Shown piece by piece: positions 25,672 through 34,421 of a stretch of DNA of 64,000 nt; position 1 is the first letter of the stretch; each line of letters starts with the position of its first letter. This DNA is from Chlamydiota bacterium (GTDB lineage Bacteria > Chlamydiota > Chlamydiia > Chlamydiales > Rhabdochlamydiaceae). The notes beneath the pieces are model-generated. The model was not told the DNA's origin. It saw only the letters and a list, made by a program, of their open reading frames with translations, and did not search any database. The translations under genes were made by a program, and so were the position numbers. The stretch lies in the NCBI GenBank assembly GCA_021772335.1, contig JAJFMD010000007.1, forward strand, positions 1 through 64,000, read 5' to 3'.

Positions 25672-25802
25672 TTAGTAAGCTATCTATATAGATTGTATGG
25701 CAATATAATGGCCTATCAATCAAAATATTTATACAGGGCAAGGTGCAAGCTCGCTGCTCACCACTCCCTTAAAAGATGATGTTACATCAAGGAGCTAGGA
25801 AA

Positions 25803-26063
25803 ATGGCAAAAAAGACAGAATCTAAATTTATGCAGCCTATGGAGATCAGCGAAGAGCTGGCTGCTGTCGTTGGGAAAGGGCCTATGCCGCGGACTCAAGT
25901 GACAAAAAAACTTTGGCAATATATCAAAAAACATAACCGTCAAGATCCCAATAACCTACGAGATATTATTCCAGATGAAAAACTTGCAAAAGTTTTTGGT
26001 GGAAGCAAAAAGCCTGTGAACATGTTTAAAATGACCAAGCTTGTCAATAAGCATCTTTCATAA
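25803..26063 (+). CDS. Stand-alone SWIB/MDM2-domain protein
   Basis: An 86-residue protein made almost entirely of one SWIB domain, a fold best known from eukaryotic SWI/SNF chromatin complexes. The segment VGKGPMPRTQVTKKLWQYIK and the C-terminal KVFGGSKKPVNMFKMTK match the chlamydial SWIB protein I remember as CT460, next to prfB there too. ATG at 25803 has a good ribosome binding site (aaggag) and matches the family start; an in-frame start 27 bases upstream has none. A role in chromosome condensation or host nuclear targeting has been discussed for relatives. Confidence 0.92.
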   Translation: MAKKTESKFMQPMEISEELAAVVGKGPMPRTQVTKKLWQYIKKHNRQDPNNLRDIIPDEKLAKVFGGSKKPVNMFKMTKLVNKHLS

Positions 26064-26084
26064 ATAGATCATTATCTTTCTATT

Positions 26085-26113
26085 AAGCCCAAGTGTTTTG
26101 CTTGGGCTTTTTT
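26085..26113 (+). terminator. Rho-independent terminator after SWIB
   Basis: AAGCCCAAG at 26085-26093 pairs perfectly with CTTGGGCTT at 26101-26109 around a 7-base loop, followed by TTTTTATTT. It isolates SWIB from the ispD-truA gene. Confidence 0.9.
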
Positions 26114-26161
26114 ATTTCCGCTGCTATAATTACCTCTTTTTATTAAAAAATTTACTTTCAT

Positions 26162-27664
26162 ATGCATGTTTCAGTTATTCTTGTTGCCGGTGGCACAGGT
26201 TCTCGTATGGGAACAGCAACTCCCAAACAATTTTTAATTCTTAAAAAGAAACCCATTATCCTCTACAGCTTAGAAGCTTTTCTCTCTCTTTCTGAAGTGG
26301 ATGAAATCATTGTTGTCTGTGACAAATCCTACCGCAATCTATTACCCATTGATAATAGAATCAAATTTGCAGATCCCGGACCACGCCGCCAAGACTCGGT
26401 GTTCAATGGGTTAAAAGCGTGTAGCAATAATAATCTCATTTGCATCCATGACGCGGCACGCCCTCTCATCACAAAACAATCGATACAAGAAACTCTTCTA
26501 GCGGCAGAAAACCATGGCGCTGCAGTTCTAGCAAACCGTGAAAAAAATACAGTTAAAAGAGCGACAACAGATCAATTTGTCGAAAAAACCATTCCCCGCG
26601 ATGCACTATGGGAAATACAAACGCCGCAAGTGATAAAACGTTCTCTTCTTGAAGAAGGTTTTGCTTTTGCACAAGAGCATCAACGCAATGTCACAGATGA
26701 TGTCTCTTTAATTGAAATGATCGACAAACCGATCAAACTTATAGAGGGGCCCTCTGACAATATAAAGATCACGCACCCTTCAGATTTAAAATTTGCGGAA
26801 GCGCTTATTTCAAAGCGCAACCAGTCTGTAAAAAGCATCAAAACCTCCACTACCGGTTCTTATAAGTACCGTCTTGACATCGCCTACGATGGAACTGATT
26901 ATTGCGGCTGGCAAGTACAGCCTAAACAAACTTCTATCCAAGGTCTCATTGAAAATGCTCTGGAGATCTTATTAAAAACACGAACCCATTTATGCGGATC
27001 CGGTCGCACCGATAGCGGTGTCCATGCGCTAAATCAAGTAGCACATTTTAGTAGCTCTACTGAGCTTGACTGCAATCGTTTTTGCCACTCACTCAACGCT
27101 CTGCTCCCTTTTGATATTAGAATACAAAAAATGCAACGTGCCTCACATGATTTTCATGCGCGCTTTAGCGCCACTTCAAAAACCTATCACTATCACCTTC
27201 ATCTCAACTCCATTCTTAACCCCTTTACAAGACGCCTACGCACTCACTATACATATCCCATCAATCTCCCTTTAATGCGCGAGGCAATGCAGAAATTTAT
27301 CGGCACGCATGATTTTCGTTCATTCACCAATGAAGGCTCCAGTGCAAATGAAAACACGACGAGAACGATTAAGCGCTTTGAGATGAAAGAACAAGACGGA
27401 GGAATCCGCCTAGAAATCGAAGGAAATGGATTTCTCTATAAAATGGTACGCAATATTGTGGGACTCTTGCTTGAAATTGCCAGCGGCAAAAGATCAATCG
27501 AAGACATTCAAAAAATATTTTCAGCTAGAGATCGAAAAGCATCTGGCAGCGCAGCTCCGCCACAAGGTCTTTTTCTAGCAACAGTTTGCTACGACCAGTT
27601 AGATGGAATATCAGCAAATGTAGAAAAATGCACCGCGTTTTCTACCTCAGGATCCTCTAGCTGA
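26162..27664 (+). CDS. ispD-truA: IspD-TruA fusion protein
   Basis: One 500-codon frame joins two enzymes. Residues 1-212 are IspD, 2-C-methyl-D-erythritol 4-phosphate cytidylyltransferase of the MEP isoprenoid pathway (VAGGTGSRMGTATPKQF at the start, IHDAARPL at about 95). Residues 235-478 are TruA, the tRNA pseudouridine synthase for positions 38-40 (AYDGTDYCGWQ; catalytic Asp284 in GRTDSGVHAL). The linker (about 213-234) has no ATG, GTG or TTG in frame, so TruA cannot start alone. In Chlamydia the two genes are adjacent but separate as I remember. The last 20 residues exceed the usual TruA end and overlap the HAD gene by 76 bases. Confidence 0.9.
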   Translation: MHVSVILVAGGTGSRMGTATPKQFLILKKKPIILYSLEAFLSLSEVDEIIVVCDKSYRNLLPIDNRIKFADPGPRRQDSVFNGLKACSNNNLICIHDAARPLITKQSIQETLLAAENHGAAVLANREKNTVKRATTDQFVEKTIPRDALWEIQTPQVIKRSLLEEGFAFAQEHQRNVTDDVSLIEMIDKPIKLIEGPSDNIKITHPSDLKFAEALISKRNQSVKSIKTSTTGSYKYRLDIAYDGTDYCGWQVQPKQTSIQGLIENALEILLKTRTHLCGSGRTDSGVHALNQVAHFSSSTELDCNRFCHSLNALLPFDIRIQKMQRASHDFHARFSATSKTYHYHLHLNSILNPFTRRLRTHYTYPINLPLMREAMQKFIGTHDFRSFTNEGSSANENTTRTIKRFEMKEQDGGIRLEIEGNGFLYKMVRNIVGLLLEIASGKRSIEDIQKIFSARDRKASGSAAPPQGLFLATVCYDQLDGISANVEKCTAFSTSGSSS

Positions 27665-28272
27665 GGATGTGCCTTATCACAAATTAAAACCGCCTTTGCA
27701 GGTGTTCCTTTAAGAGCTTTCCAACCACGCAATGAATCCTCAAAACCGATGACACGATCTCCTGATTCTCCATACTTATCAATTGCCATCAGATACCCTC
27801 TTGGATTTGGTTTTAACTCAACAAAATCCTCACGTGTAAGCCAATGTTCAATCGACTGAAGAGCCGGGTCATTTTTTTTTATAATATCGATATGTTCACG
27901 AATTGAATGTGTAACCACACATCTTCTTTTACCAGAGCACTTAAGCGTTTCAAGAAGCTCTGGCACACCGGGCATGAGTTTAATAGATTCTTCTGCTAAT
28001 GCATCAATATAAGCCTTTTTGCGATCGGAATAAAAAAGGTTCCACTTTTCATCATCTTTAAATTCAGGAAATAGTTCAGATAGATCTTCTCGCAAACTCG
28101 TTGAAGAGCGATGAGCATGTCCCAAATAAGAGATTAAATCCCAGGGCATTTTCTTACCCCATTTCTCTAATGTACGCTTATACGCTTCATAGTAAAGTGG
28201 CTCAGTGTCAGCGAGAAGCCCATCAAAATCAAAAAGAAACAAATCAAAATCATCAACCCAATTCATAATCAC
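27589..28272 (-). CDS. HAD-superfamily phosphatase (Gph/beta-phosphoglucomutase type)
   Basis: A 227-residue HAD hydrolase. Motif I is FDFDGLLADTE (DxDGxLxDTE), a second-motif Ser/Thr is in VVTHS, and the C-terminal acidic motif is GFEDSLRG. The helical cap between them fits subclass I. It removes phosphate from a small metabolite, perhaps a sugar phosphate or phosphoglycolate; substrate cannot be assigned. It is convergent with ispD-truA and shares 76 bases of 3' end with it. A phosphatase follows truA in Chlamydia also, which supports orthology of the region. Confidence 0.85.
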   Translation of the reverse strand: MIMNWVDDFDLFLFDFDGLLADTEPLYYEAYKRTLEKWGKKMPWDLISYLGHAHRSSTSLREDLSELFPEFKDDEKWNLFYSDRKKAYIDALAEESIKLMPGVPELLETLKCSGKRRCVVTHSIREHIDIIKKNDPALQSIEHWLTREDFVELKPNPRGYLMAIDKYGESGDRVIGFEDSLRGWKALKGTPAKAVLICDKAHPQLEDPEVENAVHFSTFADIPSNWS

Positions 28273-28555
28273 TCTCGCCAGTAAATTTTAAAACGTGAAG
28301 GATACCACAAAAACTCATTTTTAGATAACAATGACCATTGTCATAAACAACCCATTCCGATCAAACTCTCTCTTATTCAACCTATGAACCCACCCCAGCT
28401 TCAATAAGTGCTGTATTTGAAAATCTTCGAAGAACTTATGTAAAATAATTTTTGTTTTAGGAATTCAAGAAAAAATGTTAACCTTGTGGTTTCCAAAACA
28501 TTTGCATGCCAAATATGAATAATGCATGTAATAAACTTTCCAAGGGAGAAGTCTT

Positions 28556-29398
28556 ATGAAATTTACGCGCTTAGCTGCATTTTTAAGCATAGCTTGCTTT
28601 TCATTATGCCAAGCAGAAATCATTGAAGTGAAATCTTTTGCAGAAGCAAATGAGCATTTCCAAAACCTCAACAAAAAAAATTCATTAGCAATTTTCGATA
28701 TTGATCAAACTCTCCTAATGTCTGAAGAACCTGCTTTTCAAATGCCCAACATGACTAAATTTCCTGGCGCTAAAAATCAGGCTCTTAAATCCCTAAACCC
28801 CTCAGAAAAACTCCTAGCCCTTAATTTCATGTGTTTAAATTTCGGAGCAAAGATCATTGATAATACTGCACTTGAAATCATTGACTCTCTACAAAAACGT
28901 CAAGTTCCAACAATCGCATTAACAAACATGTTAACCTTTTCCCTAGGCGCAATCAAAGATCCTATTGCAGCACGCATTGAACAACTTAAAAAAGTTAACA
29001 TCGATTTTTCTAAAAACTTTGCTAAAATAAGTGGAAAAACGTTTACTAATCTAAAAGGCTTCTTCGACAGTCATCCTCAATTTAATAATGGAGTTTTGTT
29101 CTGTAACGGAGAAGAAAATAGTAAAGATGAGGTGCTCTCTGCTTTCTTATCTTCAATAAAATTTAGCCCAAAACGTGTTGTCGTTATTGATGATAGAATT
29201 GATTGCATACAAAAACTGCATAAAATGCTTCAAGATAATAAAATTGAATGCACATGCATCCACTACACAGGAAATAAACTTGTAAAAGTCAACCCTGTAA
29301 GTAAAGAGCGTTTTAACAAAAAATGGCAATACTTAGCTAATGCAGCAAGAACTATTGCAAAAGAAAAAAGAAGCGCTAAAAAAGCAAAAGCCGCATAA
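28556..29398 (+). CDS. Exported HAD-fold protein (DUF2608 family)
   Basis: A 280-residue protein with a clear Sec signal peptide (MKFTRLAAFLSIACFSLCQA). After it comes a HAD-type motif FDIDQTLLMS (DxDxT) and a late VVVIDDR acidic motif, the pattern of the DUF2608 family of secreted HAD-like proteins that I recall from chlamydiae and Legionella. Likely an exported phosphatase; substrate unknown. The C-terminus is very basic (KEKRSAKKAKAA). A good ribosome binding site (aagggagaa) precedes the ATG. The 283 bases upstream hold no recognised gene. Confidence 0.82.
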   Translation: MKFTRLAAFLSIACFSLCQAEIIEVKSFAEANEHFQNLNKKNSLAIFDIDQTLLMSEEPAFQMPNMTKFPGAKNQALKSLNPSEKLLALNFMCLNFGAKIIDNTALEIIDSLQKRQVPTIALTNMLTFSLGAIKDPIAARIEQLKKVNIDFSKNFAKISGKTFTNLKGFFDSHPQFNNGVLFCNGEENSKDEVLSAFLSSIKFSPKRVVVIDDRIDCIQKLHKMLQDNKIECTCIHYTGNKLVKVNPVSKERFNKKWQYLANAARTIAKEKRSAKKAKAA

Positions 29399-29443
29399 TG
29401 GCACTGAAGTTTTACTTCGAATCTAAAACTGGAGATATATAGT

Positions 29444-29704
29444 ATGAAATTGCATAAATTCATTTGTGGATCCTTATTTGTATTGAGCTCGATGAATGTT
29501 GGCTTCGCTAGCCTCACTAATCCAGCTCTTATGATGAATGCTGATGGAGAAACTGCTGATGTTGTTGTTGAAGAGCCTTCTTCTACAATAGCAACTTCAC
29601 AGCCTCAGGCTGAAGAGAGATTCTCTAACGTTGAGTCTAAAAAGAAATGCGGTTGCAGCGACACTAAAAAGCGTTGCGGTCACGATTCTAAAAAGCGTTG
29701 CTAA
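29444..29704 (+). CDS. Small exported Cys/Lys-rich protein
   Basis: An 86-residue protein with a signal peptide (cleavage probably after GFA, about residue 23), an acidic middle and a C-terminal 21-residue tail with five Cys among Lys/Arg (pattern KKCGCSDTKKRCGHDSKKRC). No family is recognised. The tail might bind metal or form disulfides in the oxidising chlamydial envelope. It is preceded by a ribosome binding site (ggagatatat) and followed by a terminator; it may be co-transcribed with the gene before it (45-base gap). Confidence 0.7.
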   Translation: MKLHKFICGSLFVLSSMNVGFASLTNPALMMNADGETADVVVEEPSSTIATSQPQAEERFSNVESKKKCGCSDTKKRCGHDSKKRC

Positions 29705-29731
29705 GCATTTTTTAATACACAAGTATTGAAT

Positions 29732-29763
29732 CCTTCTGTTCTTTTTGAACAGAGGGATTTTTT
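29732..29763 (+). terminator. Rho-independent terminator
   Basis: CCTTCTGTTC at 29732-29741 pairs (one mismatch) with GAACAGAGGG at 29747-29756, followed by ATTTTTTTG. It closes the DUF2608/Cys-rich unit. Confidence 0.85.
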
Positions 29764-29835
29764 GATTTTATTTTCGTCTTGTTTTTGAAAAGACAATCTT
29801 CCACAATCTTAGAAAAATGACATTGAAAAGCGCAT

Positions 29836-30525
29836 ATGCAACGATTTTTTATTCTATTTCTACTATCCATTCTTTCAGTTAATCCTCTGCTCTCTACTAC
29901 ACCTCCAGTAAATGAGTTTGAAATTTTTGAAGAAGTTACTGCAAGACAACTCAAAAAGATAAAATTTCAAGACCGCATTAATCCCAAACTCATTGTGCTC
30001 TTCTTAGGAACTCCTGGAATGGGAAAAACAACTCTAGCTCGCATACTCTATAAGCATTTCAACGGTCTCTATATAAACTCTGATGAAATCGCACATTACC
30101 TATCTAAAAACGGTCTTAATACAAGCCAAAAAGATCAAAATAAAATAACGCTACTCGATCATTTTATATTTGATTTAATTAAAAAACTCGAAAAGTCAAG
30201 CGATAATCATTTGATCTTTCTCGATCGATGGCTTGAGAAAAGCTATCATTCAATCGTAAATTTTGCAAAAGATAACGATTACAAAGTGTATCTTATCCGT
30301 CTCGACGTTGATCTTGAAGTTGCTCAAAATCGCATTGCCAAGCGTTCTGGTAAAGAAAACCATTGGCTGATTGGACATTTACCAATAATGTATGAATTTT
30401 ATAGCTCCTTTGACAAAAAAAACTGCAACTATTTTTTCAACAACAACCCTGAATTTCCTGATACAGACCTCAATGATCTATTTGAAAAACTTGAAGATGA
30501 AATTTATACCCTAAAAATGAAATGA
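29836..30525 (+). CDS. P-loop kinase-like protein with N-terminal export signal
   Basis: A 229-residue protein. Its first 20 residues are strongly hydrophobic (MQRFFILFLLSILSVNPLLS) and look like a signal peptide. A Walker A motif follows in GTPGMGKTT (about residue 59), with FLDRW and a lid-like IAKRSGKE segment, the layout of small-molecule kinases of the AAA_33/zeta-toxin/adenylylsulfate kinase type. Substrate unknown. An exported ATP-dependent kinase is unusual because the periplasm has no ATP. It overlaps the HD-domain gene by 4 bases (ATGA). Confidence 0.7.
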   Translation: MQRFFILFLLSILSVNPLLSTTPPVNEFEIFEEVTARQLKKIKFQDRINPKLIVLFLGTPGMGKTTLARILYKHFNGLYINSDEIAHYLSKNGLNTSQKDQNKITLLDHFIFDLIKKLEKSSDNHLIFLDRWLEKSYHSIVNFAKDNDYKVYLIRLDVDLEVAQNRIAKRSGKENHWLIGHLPIMYEFYSSFDKKNCNYFFNNNPEFPDTDLNDLFEKLEDEIYTLKMK

Positions 30526-31559
30526 AACTCCTCCTATTTCTACTCCTTACTTTTTCCCTACATGCAAAAGAAATTCCAACGATATATCAAACCTTCGAAG
30601 TTCAAGAACCAGTATTGCTTGAACTCATAGAATCCCCTCCCATGCAACGACTCAAAAAACTACATCAATATGGCATAGCACCAATGATGGAAAAGTATGA
30701 AGAGTACTCACGTTTTGACCATTCCTTAGGTGTGTGGGCGCTACTTCGTAAAAAAAACTGCTCATTGCAAGAACAAATCGCCGGCCTTCTGCATGATATT
30801 TCACATACAGTGTTCTCTCACTTTGGCGATTTCTTTTTTGAGCATGGAGATAAAGAAAAATCATACCAAGATGGGATTCATCTCTCTTTTCTTGAAAAAT
30901 ATCAAATTGCAAAAATTTTAGAAAAGCATCAGATCAATCTTGAAGAGATGCATATCACAAAAGAGCGCTATCCCGCTCTCGAACAAGACCTGCCCAATCT
31001 GTGTGCAGACCGTATAGATTACAATCTTCAAGGAGCTTTTTTACATGGAGATATTACCCATGAAGAGATGATGCAGCTATATAATGACTTGTCATTTGAT
31101 GGCAAAGATTGGACGCTAACAAATCCTAAACTTGCAGAAAAACTAGCTCTTTTTCCCTTGTCTATGTCACTAAAACTATGGAGCGGCGTTGAAAACTACT
31201 TTGCTAACAAATGGCTGGGAGAAATTGTGCACCACTTAATTAGCGAGAAAGAACTCACTCTCGATCATATACAATATGGAAACGATTGTGAGTTGTGGGA
31301 AAAAATTACAGCGCATAAACACCCATACATCCTCGAAAGAACAAAGAAAATTAAAAACACTAAGGCGCATTATAAAACCGAAATACATCCTGCATTGATC
31401 ATTCCTATTAAATTTCGTGGTGTTGATCCCCTAATTAAAACAAACAACGGAAAGGTTCACTTAAGTGAACTTTCAAAAAGCTACCATCAAGTTTTTGAAG
31501 AAACCAAACAAAAAGCAACTCAAGGCTGGAGATTTGGTGCTACAACACCATCGACATAA
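30522..31559 (+). CDS. Exported HD-domain phosphohydrolase
   Basis: A 345-residue protein with a short signal peptide (MKLLLFLLLTFSLHA). The HD metal site is spread over RFDHSLGVW (His), LLHDISHTVFSH (His-Asp) and a later ADRIDYN (Asp), as in dNTPase/SpoT-type HD hydrolases acting on nucleotides. It is translationally coupled to the P-loop kinase before it. The pair may act on the same phosphorylated compound outside the cytoplasm; that is inference. Its last 40 bases overlap the convergent YchJ-type gene. Confidence 0.8.
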   Translation: MKLLLFLLLTFSLHAKEIPTIYQTFEVQEPVLLELIESPPMQRLKKLHQYGIAPMMEKYEEYSRFDHSLGVWALLRKKNCSLQEQIAGLLHDISHTVFSHFGDFFFEHGDKEKSYQDGIHLSFLEKYQIAKILEKHQINLEEMHITKERYPALEQDLPNLCADRIDYNLQGAFLHGDITHEEMMQLYNDLSFDGKDWTLTNPKLAEKLALFPLSMSLKLWSGVENYFANKWLGEIVHHLISEKELTLDHIQYGNDCELWEKITAHKHPYILERTKKIKNTKAHYKTEIHPALIIPIKFRGVDPLIKTNNGKVHLSELSKSYHQVFEETKQKATQGWRFGATTPST

Positions 31560-31924
31560 TACCATCTATCTTTATAAATAAAGCGACTACGTTCTGTGAA
31601 ACTGACATCGTTTTGATCACTTTTAAGATAAGCGATAAAAGTGACATATGCCTCTTCGTCATCTTCTGAAAAGTGAACGATTTTCAAACCCGAGAACTCA
31701 GTATTTTTAGAAAACTGCTCAATTTCTCTGCGCCGAGCAGCATTGTCTTTCGGCTCGTCATAGGTTGTTTGAATAATGTAATCGATAAGTCCTAGTGCAT
31801 AGGCGCTATAGCGCGATCGCATCAATGTCAATGCATTCGGGCATGCTTGTCCCTTATGATACGGCGCGCAACATTCCTCATACAATTTCCCGCTATAGCA
31901 AGGACAGTTTGTTTGTTTTTTCAC
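31520..31924 (-). CDS. YchJ/UPF0225-family SEC-C motif protein
   Basis: A 134-residue protein with the SEC-C zinc motif near the start (CPCYSGKLYEECC) and the following PNALTLMRSRYSAYALG segment of the UPF0225/YchJ family. Function unknown. The Cys cluster binds zinc in related SecA C-termini. It follows the methyltransferase gene by 2 bases and overlaps the HD gene on the other strand by 40 bases. Confidence 0.85.
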   Translation of the reverse strand: MKKQTNCPCYSGKLYEECCAPYHKGQACPNALTLMRSRYSAYALGLIDYIIQTTYDEPKDNAARRREIEQFSKNTEFSGLKIVHFSEDDEEAYVTFIAYLKSDQNDVSFTERSRFIYKDRWYYVDGVVAPNLQP

Positions 31925-31926
31925 GC

Positions 31927-32841
31927 TTATAACTTATGTGCTACAACAGTCGGAAAAATCTTTGCTCGATCCCAATAAATCTCTATATTCTCAAAACCCG
32001 CCTCTTCTAATTGCGTAATGACCTCTTCAGATGAGCAAAAACTCTGCCATGAAGCATTGACAATATCACCAAGAATCAGTTTTTGTCGCATAGCGTCTTT
32101 CATATTAACCTTGGAAAGATCCCACTCTATTTTTGGACCTATTGGATATGTTAAAAAACTTGTAATGAGAACTCCACCGGGCTTTAAATTTTCGAAAAAT
32201 CGTTGATACAATTCGATACATCGTTCTCTACTAGGCTCATAGATATTTAATCCATTACTAGTTATCACATCCACTTGCTCAGTGAGATTGAGTTCCCATG
32301 CATCTAACTCAAAAAGAGAAACATGATTATATAGCCCTCGTTGCTTTGCTTGTTCTTGAGCAAGCTGTAGCGACTGAGAATCAATATCAATACCAATCAA
32401 TGAAAAATTGTTGCAATTAGCATAATCTAAAGTCAAAAGATCGCTCATCAATCCGCACGGAAGCGATGCCAACTTTACATCGTCACACACTCTTTTTTGT
32501 AACTGCTGCTGGAAAATTTGAAATCTTTCTTGTGTTGCAAGACATGTAGGAGCACAATTTAACAGAAAATTTTCCATTGGGCATAGGTCTCTTTGCCTGT
32601 TTTGTGCATGCTTAATCACATAATCTGTCCAATAGCCATTAAGACCACGATTTATAAGAAGAAATCTACCTAGAGGGAAGGAAGCTAGCGCTTCGAGTTC
32701 ATCCATTGCTGTTACACGCTCTTTAATCTTCTCAAAACACTCGAGGAAGTTATGATCATCCAGGTGTGTAATATTCGCAGAATTCATCACTCCTCCGTTG
32801 ATTACAGAAAACACAAATAGAATAAGACTTAATTTATTCAC
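31927..32841 (-). CDS. SAM-dependent methyltransferase-like protein with possible signal peptide
   Basis: A 304-residue class I methyltransferase-like protein. The SAM-binding motif I is LASLPCGLMSDLL (Gly-poor), then GIDIDSQSL, an aspartate at DAWELN, and a post-motif LKPGGVLITSF. The N-terminal 18 residues are hydrophobic (MNKLSLILFVFSVINGG), which would be an export signal; translation could instead begin at Met19, giving a cytosolic protein. Substrate unknown. It lies between the exported reductase and YchJ genes with 11 and 2 base gaps, probably one transcript. Confidence 0.7.
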   Translation of the reverse strand: MNKLSLILFVFSVINGGVMNSANITHLDDHNFLECFEKIKERVTAMDELEALASFPLGRFLLINRGLNGYWTDYVIKHAQNRQRDLCPMENFLLNCAPTCLATQERFQIFQQQLQKRVCDDVKLASLPCGLMSDLLTLDYANCNNFSLIGIDIDSQSLQLAQEQAKQRGLYNHVSLFELDAWELNLTEQVDVITSNGLNIYEPSRERCIELYQRFFENLKPGGVLITSFLTYPIGPKIEWDLSKVNMKDAMRQKLILGDIVNASWQSFCSSEEVITQLEEAGFENIEIYWDRAKIFPTVVAHKL

Positions 32842-32852
32842 ATACCCTCAAT

Positions 32853-34334
32853 TTAAAAGTTTGCTTTGGCTTTGCGAGCTGCATTGCGCACAATTTCAGG
32901 AAGTGCGGGGTGAATGTAGATCATATTTAAAAGATCATCAATCGTCGCATTCATCGACATAAATGCAATGAGCATGTGCACCATATTCGATGCTTCATCA
33001 CCAATCACATGTGCACCGATGAGTTTTTTTGATTCGCGATCAAAAAGCAGTTTCACAAAACCATGCTCTGATCTCAACGCCATGCCCATGGCACTATTTT
33101 TGTAGTGATTGAGCCCAACAACGTAATCGGCTCCCTCTTTAATCAACTCATCTTCTGTTTTACCAACAGAACCCACTTGAGGGTATGAAAACACAGCATG
33201 CGGCATTGGAGGATAGACTATTGGCTCATCATTCGCGTCCCCATAAAGTGTACGGAAAAGATACTCTCCTTGAAAATTTGCACTATGGCGAAAGAGATGC
33301 TGACCAATGCAATCACCTAAAGACCAAACGCCCTCTTGCGAAGTTTTTAAACGATCATCAACATTAATAAAGCCCCGTTCATCTGTTGCAATATGCGTGT
33401 TTTCAAGTCCCAGTGTTTCAGTGCACGGTTTTACCCCTGCAAAAATACATAGTGCATCCCCATCTAGAGTTTTGCGATTTCCAGCGCTATCTTCAATGGT
33501 CAGTAAATAAATGCCTTGGTCATACGCAACTTCGATCGGTCTCCATCCTTTATGAACGGTATATCTCTCAGAAAAAACACGGTCAAATTCGGCACGCACA
33601 TCTTTATCTTCATTTCTTAAAAACTCGCTGCGCACTATAAATTCAACTTCTGTTCCCAAAGCGCCATAAAAATAGCCAAGCTCACAAGCAATGTATCCAC
33701 CACCGATTACCAATGCTTTTTTGGGCTGCTTTTCTAAACGCAAAGCTTCTTCATAGGTCATATATGGAACATTTTCTAGTCCTTTAATCTCTGGAATATA
33801 AGGCTCAGCTCCAACAGAAATTAAAATCTTGTCAGCAGAAATTTTTTCATTGCCAATCTGAATGACTTTCGGTTCGATAAAATAACAAGACCCTTTGAAA
33901 TAATCGATGTTAGGATTTTGATCATAAAGAGGTGCAATACTCACCGACTCTTCATCGACAGTAGCTTTGACTCTCTTCATTAAATCAGAAAAAGCAATCT
34001 CAGGATTTTCTTTGGGAATCACTTCGAAACGGTGCGCTTCTCCAATCGCTCGCACGACATCAGCAGCATGGATTAACATCTTCGAAGGAATACAGCCGCG
34101 ATTTAAACAGGTTCCTCCCAAAGGACCCTTCTCAATAATTGCTACCTTATACCCAAGACTCGCAACAGGTCTTACTAACTTCGTTCCTCCACCAGAACCA
34201 ATAACTATAACATCATAATGCTTCACAACTTCTTTCACTTCAGGACCAAACCGATACTCTAATATTTCTCCTGCCCAAGCTAACTGAGAAAATAGCACTG
34301 CAAATAATACTTTAAATCCAATCGCGCGTTTCAT
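32853..34334 (-). CDS. Exported FAD/NAD disulfide oxidoreductase
   Basis: A 493-residue protein of the lipoamide dehydrogenase/glutathione/mycothione reductase superfamily. It has the FAD motif GSGGGT, redox pair GTCLNRGCIPSKM (C-x4-C), NAD motif GGGYIACELG, and the C-terminal active-site His-Glu in IHPALPE. Unusually it begins with a clear Sec signal peptide, MKRAIGFKVLFAVLFSQLAWA, ending in AWA. A reductase of this type in the periplasm or further out would need NAD(P)H outside the cytoplasm. It may act on thiols of the disulfide-linked chlamydial envelope; this is speculation. Starts an operon with the methyltransferase and YchJ genes. Confidence 0.85.
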   Translation of the reverse strand: MKRAIGFKVLFAVLFSQLAWAGEILEYRFGPEVKEVVKHYDVIVIGSGGGTKLVRPVASLGYKVAIIEKGPLGGTCLNRGCIPSKMLIHAADVVRAIGEAHRFEVIPKENPEIAFSDLMKRVKATVDEESVSIAPLYDQNPNIDYFKGSCYFIEPKVIQIGNEKISADKILISVGAEPYIPEIKGLENVPYMTYEEALRLEKQPKKALVIGGGYIACELGYFYGALGTEVEFIVRSEFLRNEDKDVRAEFDRVFSERYTVHKGWRPIEVAYDQGIYLLTIEDSAGNRKTLDGDALCIFAGVKPCTETLGLENTHIATDERGFINVDDRLKTSQEGVWSLGDCIGQHLFRHSANFQGEYLFRTLYGDANDEPIVYPPMPHAVFSYPQVGSVGKTEDELIKEGADYVVGLNHYKNSAMGMALRSEHGFVKLLFDRESKKLIGAHVIGDEASNMVHMLIAFMSMNATIDDLLNMIYIHPALPEIVRNAARKAKANF

Positions 34335-34349
34335 AAATCACCTAATTAC

Positions 34350-34401
34350 AATGTTTCATCTATCAAACATTTTGATTCATTTACCTCAAAAATGAAACAT
34401 T
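34350..34401. repeat. 10-bp inverted repeat between genes
   Basis: AATGTTTCAT at 34350-34359 and ATGAAACATT at 34392-34401 are exact inverse copies 32 bases apart, upstream of the exported reductase gene and downstream of the small gene at 34422. It may be an operator or an AT-rich terminator stem. Confidence 0.4.
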
Positions 34402-34421
34402 ATTTTCCATCTTTGTCAAAT

